Assembly: GCA_025055385.1 (NCBI GenBank)
Contig: JANWXE010000085.1
Location: forward strand, 1 to 43,156
Direction of reading: 5' to 3'
Origin: Burkholderiaceae bacterium
Lineage (GTDB): Bacteria > Pseudomonadota > Gammaproteobacteria > Burkholderiales > Burkholderiaceae_F
DNA length: 43,156 nucleotides
Under the pieces are notes generated by a model, which saw only the letters and a list, made by a program, of their open reading frames with translations, did not search any database and had not been told where the DNA came from. The position numbers and the translations under genes are program-made. Shown here one piece after another: positions 1 through 7,160 of the stretch; position 1 is the first letter of the stretch, and every line of letters begins with the position of its first letter.

Positions 1-163
1 CACGTTTCTGCCGCAGGTCTGGCACAGCCTGCCGCAGCCGCGCGACTTCCTGCGGGCGCTGAAGCGCAAGGCCGGACTGGCACCGGATTTCTGGTCCGAG
101 GGGCTCGCCTTCGAGCGCTATCAGGCGCTGCGTTTTGAGGAGACACGCGTCCCTGTCACATGA
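1..163 (+). CDS. AMMECR1-family protein, C-terminal end (AmmeMemoRadiSam system protein A), partial
   Basis: Only the last 53 residues are present; the gene enters from the left edge in the frame beginning at base 2 and stops with TGA at 161-163. The visible peptide has the closing pattern of AMMECR1-domain proteins: TFLPQVW, then a proline-rich turn, then LKRKAGL and DFWSE, ending in a short R/Y/F-containing strand. The domain is found in bacteria, archaea and eukaryotes and its biochemical activity is not settled. The stop overlaps the ATG of the next gene (ATGA at 160-163), which couples it to a radical SAM enzyme, the usual partner of this family. A MEMO-family gene (protein B) would be expected further upstream or fused to this one, outside the window. 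Confidence 0.85.
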   Translation, partial: TFLPQVWHSLPQPRDFLRALKRKAGLAPDFWSEGLAFERYQALRFEETRVPVT

Positions 164-1254
164 ACACGGGCGACGCCTCTTTCGGCCTTGCGCAGCCGGC
201 GCGCTGGTGGCACCGGCTGGACGATGGCCGCATTCAATGCGACCTCTGTCCGCGCGACTGCCGCCTGCACGAAGGACAGCGGGGTCTGTGCTTCGTGCGG
301 CAGCGCCGCGGCGATGCGATGGTCCTCACCACCCATGGCCGCAGCTCCGGTTTCTGCATCGATCCGATCGAGAAGAAACCGCTGCATCACTTCTATCCGG
401 GTTCCTCGGTGCTGTCCTTCGGCACCGCCGGCTGCAACCTGGCCTGCAAGTTCTGCCAAAACTGGGACATCTCGAAATCGCGCGAGATGGACCGCCTGAT
501 GGACGCGGCCTCGCCGGCGCGCATCGCGCAGGTCGCGCAGGCCTACGGCTGCCGCTCGGTCGCGTTCACCTACAACGATCCGGTGATCTTTGCCGAGTAC
601 GCGCTCGACACCGCAGCCGCCTGCCGCGAACTTGGCTTAAAGGCAGTGGCGGTCACGGCCGGCTACATCCACGCCCAGCCGCGGCGCGAATTCTTCGCCG
701 CCATGGACGCGGCCAACGTGGACCTGAAGGGCTTCACGGAGGATTTTTACTTTCGCCTCACCGGCGCGCATTTGGCGCCGGTGCTGGAGACGCTTGAATA
801 CATCGCCCACGAAACCGACTGCTGGCTGGAGATCACCACGTTGCTGATCCCTGGCCACAATGACGGCGATGCCGAGATCGACGCGATGACGCGCTGGATC
901 GCGCAGACGCTCGGCACCGAGGTGCCGCTGCATTTCACCGCCTTTCACCCCGACTACAAGATGCGCGATGTGCCGCCGACGCCGCCTGCCACGCTGATGC
1001 GTGCGCGCCGCATCGCGCTCGCCAACGGGCTGCGTTACGTCTACACCGGCAACGTTCGCGATCCGGAAGGCGGCACGACCTTTTGCCCTGGCTGCGCCGC
1101 CGCCGTGATCCGCCGCGACGGCTACCGCATCCTCGACTACGCGCTAAGCGAGGCCGGCGTCTGCCGGCACTGTGGGTATGCGATCGCTGGCCGCTTCGGG
1201 CCGACTGCAGGCGCGTTCGGCTCTCGCCGCATCCCGGTGCGCATCGCGGCCTGA
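160..1254 (+). CDS. AmmeMemoRadiSam system radical SAM enzyme
   Basis: A 364-residue radical SAM protein related to pyruvate formate-lyase activating enzymes. It has three cysteine clusters. An N-terminal set (C27, C30, C34, C44) lies in CDLCPRDC and GLCFVRQ. The radical SAM motif is C92-x3-C96-x2-C99 in GCNLACKFCQNW, which binds the 4Fe-4S cluster that cleaves SAM. A C-terminal pair of CxxC motifs (C309/C312 and C335/C338) looks like a zinc ribbon or a further cluster site. This three-part cysteine layout distinguishes the AmmeMemoRadiSam branch from simple activases. The start overlaps the upstream AMMECR1 stop by 4 bases. Family context says it acts with AMMECR1 and MEMO domain proteins; the substrate is unknown to me. 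The identity is secure, the function is not. Confidence 0.9.
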   Translation: MNTGDASFGLAQPARWWHRLDDGRIQCDLCPRDCRLHEGQRGLCFVRQRRGDAMVLTTHGRSSGFCIDPIEKKPLHHFYPGSSVLSFGTAGCNLACKFCQNWDISKSREMDRLMDAASPARIAQVAQAYGCRSVAFTYNDPVIFAEYALDTAAACRELGLKAVAVTAGYIHAQPRREFFAAMDAANVDLKGFTEDFYFRLTGAHLAPVLETLEYIAHETDCWLEITTLLIPGHNDGDAEIDAMTRWIAQTLGTEVPLHFTAFHPDYKMRDVPPTPPATLMRARRIALANGLRYVYTGNVRDPEGGTTFCPGCAAAVIRRDGYRILDYALSEAGVCRHCGYAIAGRFGPTAGAFGSRRIPVRIAA

Positions 1255-1324
1255 CCGTCGCTGTCCGAAGGCGGCCGGGCATCCGATATATTCGCGCCGG
1301 TCCTGCGGCCGGGGAGGACAGAGG

Positions 1325-2554
1325 GTGCAGTTGAGCGAGCGGGCGGCGATTCCCTGCAATTTGTGCGGCGAAACGGAAGTCACCGTGCTGTCGCGTCGCA
1401 GCCGCAGCGGCAGGCCGTTGCGCACGGTGGCCTGCATCAGCTGCGGCCTGGCCTGGTCCGATCCGCGTCCGCACAACGCGCGCCGCTTCTATGAGCAGGA
1501 ATACCGCGTCGAATACAAGCGAACCTTTACCCCGAAACCAAAGCACGTGCTGCGCGCGGGCCGGGTCGCGCTGGCGCGGCTGCAGAAGATCGCCGCCTAC
1601 GTGCGGCCGGGCCTGCGCGCGCTCGATGTCGGCAGCGGCGGCGGCGAGTTCGCTTACCTGCTGCGTTCGCGCGGCTGCACGGTAACCGGCGTCGAGCCCA
1701 ATCGCGGGTACGCGGAATTCGCCAGGCGTGAATTTGGCCTTGAGATCGTACGCGGTTTCATCGATGAGGTGACGCTGCCACCCGCCAGCTTCGACCTGAT
1801 CACGATCTGGCACGTTTTGGAGCACACCGAGGATCCGGGTGCGGTGCTGGCGCACCTGCGCGCCGCCCTGAAACCGGAAGGCGTGCTGGTCGTCGAGGTG
1901 CCCAATGTGGAAGCCACCTGTCAGGCGCCGCGCAGCACCTTCCACGAGGCGCACCTTTACAGCTTCAACGGCGCCTGCCTGCAGGCGCTCGCGCAGAAAG
2001 CCGGACTGCGCACGATCGATTTGTCGCTGTCCAGCGACGGCGGCAACATCCTTGCCATCTTCTGTCCGGCAGCCGCCAGCGCACAGCGCTCCCGATGGGC
2101 GCTGCCGGGCAACCATGCCCGCGTGACCGGCGTCGTACAGGCCCACGCGCGACGCCCTTACTGGCTGACCTCTCACCCGTATCGCCGTGCGGCGGGTCGC
2201 CTTCGGCGCACGGTAGCCGAGCGTCTTGCGCTGCTCGGCGCGCCAACCGCCCGGGCCCTGCTCGACCGTCTTTACCGGCAGGCCGAGTCCGACCCTATGC
2301 GACTGCGGCTGCTTTGGCCGTCGCTGGCCGGTCTGTATGCGCTGGCCATTGTCGTCGAGGAAGTCTTCGTCGACAATCTGTTGCCTGCGCATGGGTTCAG
2401 CGAACAGCAAGCTCTGCTGCTCTTTTTTGTGCTGCAGGCCGCATCCCTGGCCGCCGTGCTGTGGCAAGCCGAGCGTACAGCCGCGCCAGGGCCTCAGCGC
2501 GCGGCGGCGTTTGCGGCCGCACTGCCCGCTTTCGCCGTGCCGGCCTACTGCTGA
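1325..2554 (+). CDS. class I SAM-dependent methyltransferase with N-terminal Cys4 ribbon and hydrophobic C-terminal extension
   Basis: 409 residues from a GTG start, chosen because GGGGAGG at 1311-1317 is a strong Shine-Dalgarno and because longer versions would run into the radical SAM gene. C11/C14 and C37/C40 (CNLCG and CISCGLAW) form a zinc-ribbon-like head, common in methyltransferases of polysaccharide and secondary metabolism. Motif I is LDVGSGGGE (about 100-108), followed by an acidic ribose-binding segment (TGVEPN) and IWHVLEHTEDP at 161-171. The catalytic domain ends near residue 250. The last 150 residues are atypical: a basic linker, then two hydrophobic stretches (about 328-346 and 363-380) that could anchor the protein in the membrane. 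It sits 70 bases after the radical SAM gene on the same strand, so co-transcription is possible. The substrate is unknown. Confidence 0.8.
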   Translation: MQLSERAAIPCNLCGETEVTVLSRRSRSGRPLRTVACISCGLAWSDPRPHNARRFYEQEYRVEYKRTFTPKPKHVLRAGRVALARLQKIAAYVRPGLRALDVGSGGGEFAYLLRSRGCTVTGVEPNRGYAEFARREFGLEIVRGFIDEVTLPPASFDLITIWHVLEHTEDPGAVLAHLRAALKPEGVLVVEVPNVEATCQAPRSTFHEAHLYSFNGACLQALAQKAGLRTIDLSLSSDGGNILAIFCPAAASAQRSRWALPGNHARVTGVVQAHARRPYWLTSHPYRRAAGRLRRTVAERLALLGAPTARALLDRLYRQAESDPMRLRLLWPSLAGLYALAIVVEEVFVDNLLPAHGFSEQQALLLFFVLQAASLAAVLWQAERTAAPGPQRAAAFAAALPAFAVPAYC

Positions 2555-2567
2555 GGCGGCGCACCCC

Positions 2568-3542
2568 TTACGGTCGTATCACGAGCTTGCCGACCGCGCG
2601 GCGCGCTAGCAGCGACTGCAACGCCTGTGGCGTGTCCGACAGCGGATAAACCTGCGAGACGTGCGGCTTCAGCTTGCCCTGCGCCAGCCACTGGAAAAGC
2701 TGCTGAAGCATATTCGCGTTTGCCTCAGGCTCGCGCCTAGCGAAATCGCCCCAGAAGACGCCCAGCGCCGACGCTTCCTTCAGCAGCAGCAGGTTAAGCG
2801 GGATCTTCGGAATCTCGCCGTTGGCGAAGCCGACCACCAGGAAGCGGCCGCGCCAGCCTAGCGCGCGCAGAGCCGGTTCGGAATAGGCGCCGCCCACTGG
2901 ATCGTAGACCACATCGGCGCCCTTACCCGCCGTGAGCGCCTTGACCGTCTCGCGCAGATCCGCACTCGAATAGTTGATCAACTCATCGGCGCCGTGCGCC
3001 CGTGCTGCCGCCAACTTTTCATCAGTGGATGCAGCCGCCATTACGCGCGCGCCGGCCAGCTTGCCCAATTCCACGGCCGCCAGTCCGACGCCCCCGCCGG
3101 CGCCGAGCACCAGCAGCGTTTCGCCAGCCTTTAGCCCCGCGCGCGCGAACAGCGCGTGGTGTGACGTCGCGTAGGTGAGCGTGAAGGCAGCGGCGATCTC
3201 GTCGGACAGACTATCGGGGATCGGGATCGTCTGCGCTGCCTGCGTGCAGACGTACTCGGCAAACGCCCCTAGTCCGACGAAGGCGATCACACGCTGCCCG
3301 GGGCGGCGATCCGTCACGCCCTCACCGACCGCGTCGACCTCGCCGGCGACCTCGCTGCCTGGCGTAAACGGCAGTGGCGGCTGCATCTGGTACTTCTTCT
3401 GTACGATTAGCGCGTCTGGAAAATTCACGCCCGCAGCGCGCACGCGCAGCCGAACTTGGCCCGGCTTCGGCTCCGGCAACGGCAACTCGACCAGCCGCAG
3501 CTTCTCCGGCCCCCCCCACTCTTGACACTGGATCGCTTTCAT
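2568..3542 (-). CDS. NADPH:quinone oxidoreductase family protein (zinc-independent MDR superfamily)
   Basis: 324 residues, starting MKAIQCQEWGGPE; the ATG at 3540-3542 follows AAGGAGA in the leader, and this N-terminus is typical of the quinone reductase (QOR) branch of medium-chain dehydrogenase/reductases. An N-terminal GroES-like domain (GVNFPDALI, PGSEVAGEV) is followed by the nucleotide-binding segment VLGAGGGVGLAAVELGK and STDEKLAAARAHGAD. No structural-zinc cysteine cluster is visible, which fits the zinc-free QOR group. It would use NADPH to reduce quinones or an enoyl/enone compound. It is divergent from the acyl-CoA dehydrogenase gene with 94 bases between them, so the pair may share a control region. 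Related proteins are annotated as quinone oxidoreductases, enoyl reductases or crotonyl-CoA reductase-like enzymes, and I cannot choose between these. Confidence 0.85.
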   Translation of the reverse strand: MKAIQCQEWGGPEKLRLVELPLPEPKPGQVRLRVRAAGVNFPDALIVQKKYQMQPPLPFTPGSEVAGEVDAVGEGVTDRRPGQRVIAFVGLGAFAEYVCTQAAQTIPIPDSLSDEIAAAFTLTYATSHHALFARAGLKAGETLLVLGAGGGVGLAAVELGKLAGARVMAAASTDEKLAAARAHGADELINYSSADLRETVKALTAGKGADVVYDPVGGAYSEPALRALGWRGRFLVVGFANGEIPKIPLNLLLLKEASALGVFWGDFARREPEANANMLQQLFQWLAQGKLKPHVSQVYPLSDTPQALQSLLARRAVGKLVIRP

Positions 3543-3568
3543 CACCTCGTCGTCTCCTTTCGCGCGCT

Positions 3569-3580
3569 TTTTTGCAAAAA
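3569..3580. promoter_or_regulatory. 12-base perfect palindrome in the divergent promoter region (possible operator)
   Basis: TTTTTGCAAAAA is a perfect inverted repeat, AT-rich in a GC-rich background, lying between the start codons of the divergent quinone reductase (3542) and acyl-CoA dehydrogenase (3637) genes. Position and symmetry suit a regulator site or curved promoter DNA. No matching regulator gene is adjacent, so this is only a candidate. Confidence 0.3.
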
Positions 3581-3636
3581 GGCCCTGAATCACGCGGCGC
3601 TGCGCTATGCTGCGCACGCCGCGGAGGGACATACCG

Positions 3637-4896
3637 ATGAATTTCGACTATTCGCCAAAAGTACAGGAACTGCGAGCGCGCGTCGACGCGTTCATGCAAG
3701 AGTACATTTTTCCGAATGAGCGTCGCTATTACGAGGAGGTAGAGGAAAACACCCGTGCGGGCCGGCGCTGGACGCCGACGCGCATCGTCGAGGAGCTGAA
3801 GCCAAAGGCACGCGCCGCTGGCCTGTGGAATCTGTTCTTGCCGCATTCTCCGCGCGGCGCCGGATTGACCAATTTTGAATATGCGCCACTTGCGGAACTG
3901 ATGGGCCGTGTGACCTGGGCGAGCGAAGTTTTCAACTGCAGCGCGCCGGATACCGGCAACATGGAGACGCTTGAGCGCTACGGCAATGAGGAACAAAAGA
4001 AGCAGTGGCTGGAACCACTTCTTGCCGGCGAGATTCGCTCTGCTTTTGCGATGACCGAGCCGGACGTCGCTTCCTCAGACGCCACCAATATCCAAACCAG
4101 CATGCGGCGCGAAGGCGACAGCTACGTGATCAACGGCCGCAAGTGGTGGACCTCGGGCGCTGGCGACCCGCGCTGCAAGCTCATGATTGTGATGGGCAAG
4201 ACCAACCCCGAGGCGCCGCGCCATGCGCAGCAGTCGATGATTCTCGTACCGACCGACACGCCGGGCGTGAAAATCGTGCGGCCGCTCACCGTGTTCGGCT
4301 ACGACGATGCGCCGCACGGCCACATGGAGGTCGTCTTCGACAACGTCCGTGTGCCAGCGTCCAACATTTTGCTGGGCGAAGGGCGCGGATTCGAAATCGC
4401 CCAGGGGCGCCTTGGGCCTGGGCGTATCCATCACTGCATGCGCACAATCGGCGTGGCCGAACGCGCGCTGGAGGCGATGTGCAAACGGTTGGCTACACGT
4501 GTCGCTTTTGGTGCCGCGGTAGCCACTCAGACGGTTTGGCAGGAGCGTATTGCCGAGGCGCGCTGCCTTATTGATCAGGCGCGGCTGCTGACGCTGAAAG
4601 CAGCGCACATGATGGATACCGTTGGTAACAAAGCCGCGCGCGCCGAAATCGCGATGATTAAAGTGGTAGCCCCCAATGTTGCCTGTCAGGTGCTTGACTG
4701 GGCGATCCAAGCGCACGGCGGCGCGGGCGTGTGCGATGACTTCTTCCTCGCGCAGGCCTATGCGCATGTGCGCACGCTGCGGATTGCCGACGGCCCCGAT
4801 GAGGTGCACCGCAACGCCATCGCCAAGCTGGAGCTTGCCCGCCACACGGCTGTTGCCGCCGCGCACGACGTTGGCGCCGCAAAACATTCCCTATGA
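3637..4896 (+). CDS. acyl-CoA dehydrogenase family protein
   Basis: 419 residues starting MNFDYSPK; the ATG follows GGAGG at 3623-3627. Domain order is the helical N-terminal acyl-CoA dehydrogenase domain (about 1-135), the middle beta domain with [16 protein letters not shown] and [13 protein letters not shown] (FAD and substrate contacts), and the C-terminal helical domain from [18 protein letters not shown] through [12 protein letters not shown] to the end. FAD-dependent enzymes of this family introduce the alpha-beta double bond in acyl-CoA. The WWTSGAGD and [11 protein letters not shown] segments place it with the ACAD10/11-like group rather than the classical short-chain enzymes. The closing [19 protein letters not shown] is standard. 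The neighbouring reductase, SDR and LIV transporter suggest a catabolic role, but chain length and substrate cannot be inferred. Confidence 0.92.
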   Translation: MNFDYSPKVQELRARVDAFMQEYIFPNERRYYEEVEENTRAGRRWTPTRIVEELKPKARAAGLWNLFLPHSPRGAGLTNFEYAPLAELMGRVTWASEVFNCSAPDTGNMETLERYGNEEQKKQWLEPLLAGEIRSAFAMTEPDVASSDATNIQTSMRREGDSYVINGRKWWTSGAGDPRCKLMIVMGKTNPEAPRHAQQSMILVPTDTPGVKIVRPLTVFGYDDAPHGHMEVVFDNVRVPASNILLGEGRGFEIAQGRLGPGRIHHCMRTIGVAERALEAMCKRLATRVAFGAAVATQTVWQERIAEARCLIDQARLLTLKAAHMMDTVGNKAARAEIAMIKVVAPNVACQVLDWAIQAHGGAGVCDDFFLAQAYAHVRTLRIADGPDEVHRNAIAKLELARHTAVAAAHDVGAAKHSL

Positions 4897-5145
4897 TCCG
4901 AGCAGGACGCGCAGCAGCGATTTTTTGTCTACTGCCGCCATAGTGGCGCGGGCAGCCCAACGCAGCGACCCTCGGTGGCACGCGGGTGTGGGCCGCAAGT
5001 CTTCGCTGGCGCAAGTTCTAATGTCACCGCTGCGGAAGGCTAGCAAGCCAAGGCACGCGCTTCAAAACGACTGCGCTGGGGCGATTTTTAGCCTCGCCCC
5101 GTGCGTCGGCGTGCAGCGGCACGCGCCTTGCCGCGTATCTCGTCG
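4897..5145. other. 249-base spacer between convergent genes; no gene seen
   Basis: No credible coding frame or RNA gene is visible between the acyl-CoA dehydrogenase stop and the end of the DUF1178 gene on the other strand. The one notable structure is a 7-bp hairpin near 5078-5100, listed separately. Confidence 0.6.
5078..5100. terminator. possible terminator hairpin between convergent genes
   Basis: GGGGCGA at 5078-5084 pairs perfectly with TCGCCCC at 5094-5100 across a 9-base loop. It lies between the convergent acyl-CoA dehydrogenase and DUF1178 genes, where a terminator is expected. There is no good T-run immediately after the stem on either strand, so intrinsic termination is only possible. 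Confidence 0.35.
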
Positions 5146-5586
5146 TCAGTGCAGGGGTTCCCTCAGCAGCGCAGCGAAGGGAAACGGTATCACGTCAATG
5201 CCTTCTTCGCGCAGCTCAGCCGCCTCCTGCGGCGTGGTGACGCCGCGGATACCGCGCTGGGGCGCTTCTTTATAGTGGATGCGGCGTGCCTCTTCGGCAA
5301 AACGCTCACCCACGTCTTCCGTCTGCGCAGCGATCTCGCGCGCCATCTTGAGCAACGCCGCATGAATCTGCTGCGGCGTCGGCAGCATGGCCTCCTGCGA
5401 ATTGGGTGGCTGCGCCCCGAGGTTGAGGCGCGCCGCGCTCGGCAAGCGGCGCACGTCGCGCGAAGAACATAGCGGACATTCGATTAGCTTCTTTTCACTT
5501 TGCGTCTCGAAATCGGCTTCAGACGTGAACCAGCCCTCGAAGGGGTGGTCATTTTCGCAGCGGAGATCAAATACTTTCAGTGGCAT
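5146..5586 (-). CDS. DUF1178 family protein
   Basis: 146 residues starting MPLKVFDLRC, the conserved N-terminus of this proteobacterial family. C10 and H14 in DLRCENDHPFEGWF, with C37 and C40 in ECPLCSS, look like a small zinc-binding module; a C-terminal helical region ends in GIDVIPFPF. No function is established to my knowledge. The start codon lies only 7 bases downstream of the encoded CCA of tRNA-Leu on the same strand, so the only possible ribosome-binding sequence falls inside the tRNA 3' half (CGGGGCACC), or the message is leaderless after tRNA maturation. I see no better downstream start, because the family's conserved residues begin right at this ATG. Confidence 0.88.
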   Translation of the reverse strand: MPLKVFDLRCENDHPFEGWFTSEADFETQSEKKLIECPLCSSRDVRRLPSAARLNLGAQPPNSQEAMLPTPQQIHAALLKMAREIAAQTEDVGERFAEEARRIHYKEAPQRGIRGVTTPQEAAELREEGIDVIPFPFAALLREPLH

Positions 5587-5593
5587 GATCAAA

Positions 5594-5679
5594 TGGTGCC
5601 CCGGACCGGAATCGAACCGGTACGCCTTACGGCCCGGGATTTTAAGTCCCGTGCGTCTACCTGATTTCGCCACCGGGGC
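5594..5679 (-). tRNA. tRNA-Leu, anticodon UAA
   Basis: 86 nt including an encoded CCA (TGG at 5594-5596 on the plus strand). The acceptor stem GCCCCGG pairs with CCGGGGC, and the T arm has GGTTCGATTCC. The anticodon loop CTTAAAA is closed by CGGGA/TCCCG, with the anticodon at 5642-5644. The long variable arm is typical of class II leucine tRNA. It starts 19 bases after the livF stop on the same strand and is followed after 7 bases by the DUF1178 start codon. I see no strong promoter of its own, so read-through from the transporter operon is plausible. Confidence 0.96.
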
Positions 5680-5698
5680 ACGGCAAGTTGGCAGGCGA

Positions 5699-6457
5699 CT
5701 ACCACTGGCCTGATCGTACCGTCGGTTGCGGTACTTTTGCTAGCTGCGTGGTTGGGCAAATGCCCAAATAAGCCGCTTGCACCACCGGGTCGTCCAGTAG
5801 CTGCCGTGCTTCACCGCTGCCACGGATACGCCCATTTTCCAGCAGATAACCGCGGTCGGCGATCGCCAGACTGCGCTTCGCATTCTGCTCGACCAACAAA
5901 ATGCTCACACCGGTCTCGCGGATGCGAGCAAGCGCGCGGAACAGCTCCCCGCACATCAGCGGCGACAAGCCAAGTGATGGCTCGTCTAACAGCAGCAGCC
6001 GCGGCGCCGACATCAGCGCTCGGCCAATCGCCACCATTTGCTGTTCGCCTCCGCTCATGGTGCGCACCGTCTGTCGCATGCGCTCTGCCAGCCGCGGAAA
6101 CAGCTGCAACACCCGCGCGAGGCTCTGCGCCTCCGCGTCGCGGGCCCGCTTGGGAAAAGCCCCGAGCAACAGGTTCTCACGAACCGTCAGCTCACCGAAG
6201 ATACCGCGTCCCTCTGGCACGAGCGCGATGCCCGCCTCTACTCGCAGGCGTGCTGGCAGCGCATGCAGCGGCTCACCGTCAAGTGTAATTTCACCGCAAG
6301 CCGGCAGCAGCCCAGCGATGGCCTTCAGCAAGGTGCTTTTCCCGGCGCCGTTGGCGCCTAAGATCACGACCAACTCACCGGCATTTACCCTCAGTGTGAC
6401 CTCATCCAAGGCGCGATGCAGCCGGTAAGCGGCCGACAGCCCGCGGACGTCAAGCAT
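5699..6457 (-). CDS. livF: branched-chain/aromatic amino acid-type ABC transporter ATPase, LivF
   Basis: 252 residues with a Walker A of GANGAGKST, signature MSGGEQQM, and Walker B LLLLDEPSLGL. It is one of the two cytoplasmic ATPases of a LIV-I type (HAAT family) importer. The start overlaps the end of livG by 8 bases, so the two are probably translationally coupled. The C-terminus runs about 20 residues beyond the usual end, finishing in PQPTVRSGQW. The subunit type is clear; LIV-type systems also carry aromatic acids, amides or urea, so the imported compound is open. Confidence 0.93.
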   Translation of the reverse strand: MLDVRGLSAAYRLHRALDEVTLRVNAGELVVILGANGAGKSTLLKAIAGLLPACGEITLDGEPLHALPARLRVEAGIALVPEGRGIFGELTVRENLLLGAFPKRARDAEAQSLARVLQLFPRLAERMRQTVRTMSGGEQQMVAIGRALMSAPRLLLLDEPSLGLSPLMCGELFRALARIRETGVSILLVEQNAKRSLAIADRGYLLENGRIRGSGEARQLLDDPVVQAAYLGICPTTQLAKVPQPTVRSGQW

Positions 6458-7160
6458 CTTCGTCTCCGAGGTAGGCCTGCACGACGCGCCGGTCGGCCAG
6501 CACCTCAGACGGCGTTCCCTCGGCGATCTTTGCGCCCGAGTTCATTACGACGCAACGGTCGCACAGAGAGCGGATCGCATCCATCACGTGCTCGACCATC
6601 AGGATTGTGATGCCGCTGCCGCGCAGCGCACGAATCAGTTCCACCCCCTGCTGCAGCTCGGTGGGGTTCAGCCCGGCGAGCCATTCGTCGAGCAGCAACA
6701 AGCGCGGCTGCAGGGCAAGCGCACGTGCCAGCTCCAGGCGCTTCTGGTCTATGTAGGTCAGTTCCGCGGCCAACCGCTGCGCGGCGTCCGTTAGGCCGAC
6801 GCGTGCCAAGAGGCGATCCTCCTCGGCGGGCCCGCCCCGACGTAGCAGTAGACCCGCGCGGACATTTTCGCGCGCGGTCATACGCGGAAAAATGCGAACG
6901 AGCTGGAAGGTTCTGGCGATGCCAGCGCGCGTCACTTGATGGGCGGGAGATCCAGCAAGTTCGCGGCCCGCAAAGCGCACCGAACCAACATCTGGTCTGA
7001 GCGCTCCACTAATGAGGTTCAGTGCTGTCGTCTTTCCGGACCCGTTGGGGCCAATTAGACCGACGATCTCCCCCTCGCCGACCTCGAAGGTGAGCGCGTC
7101 GACCGCCTTCAGGCCGCCGAAGGCGCGCGACAGGTCCCGCACCTGTAGCAGCGCGGTCAT
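6450..7160 (-). CDS. livG: LIV-type ABC transporter ATPase, LivG
   Basis: 236 residues. Walker A is GPNGSGKTT and Walker B LLLLDEWLAGLNPTE; the His-switch segment is MVEHVMDAI. In the LivG family this protein pairs with LivF to power the permease dimer. The normal ABC signature LSGGE is replaced by a degenerate AELTYIDQKRLELARAL, as in the LivG subgroup that carries TYGEQR-like motifs. Its start overlaps the livM stop by 4 bases and its end overlaps the livF start, so it lies inside a tightly coupled operon. Confidence 0.92.
   Translation of the reverse strand: MTALLQVRDLSRAFGGLKAVDALTFEVGEGEIVGLIGPNGSGKTTALNLISGALRPDVGSVRFAGRELAGSPAHQVTRAGIARTFQLVRIFPRMTARENVRAGLLLRRGGPAEEDRLLARVGLTDAAQRLAAELTYIDQKRLELARALALQPRLLLLDEWLAGLNPTELQQGVELIRALRGSGITILMVEHVMDAIRSLCDRCVVMNSGAKIAEGTPSEVLADRRVVQAYLGDEDA

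Noticed and set aside
1172-1324. N-terminal extension of the methyltransferase from an earlier start
   Set aside because: It overlaps the radical SAM gene and has no family similarity; the GTG at 1325 has a strong RBS.
935-2467. A 510-codon open frame on the minus strand across the radical SAM and methyltransferase genes
   Set aside because: It is a high-GC antisense frame, rich in Arg/Ala and without any recognisable motif, while the plus-strand genes show clear domains.
3583-3611. Promoter for the acyl-CoA dehydrogenase with TATGCT at 3606-3611
   Set aside because: The -10 is fair, but no hexamer near the right distance matches a -35 box well enough to report as a feature.
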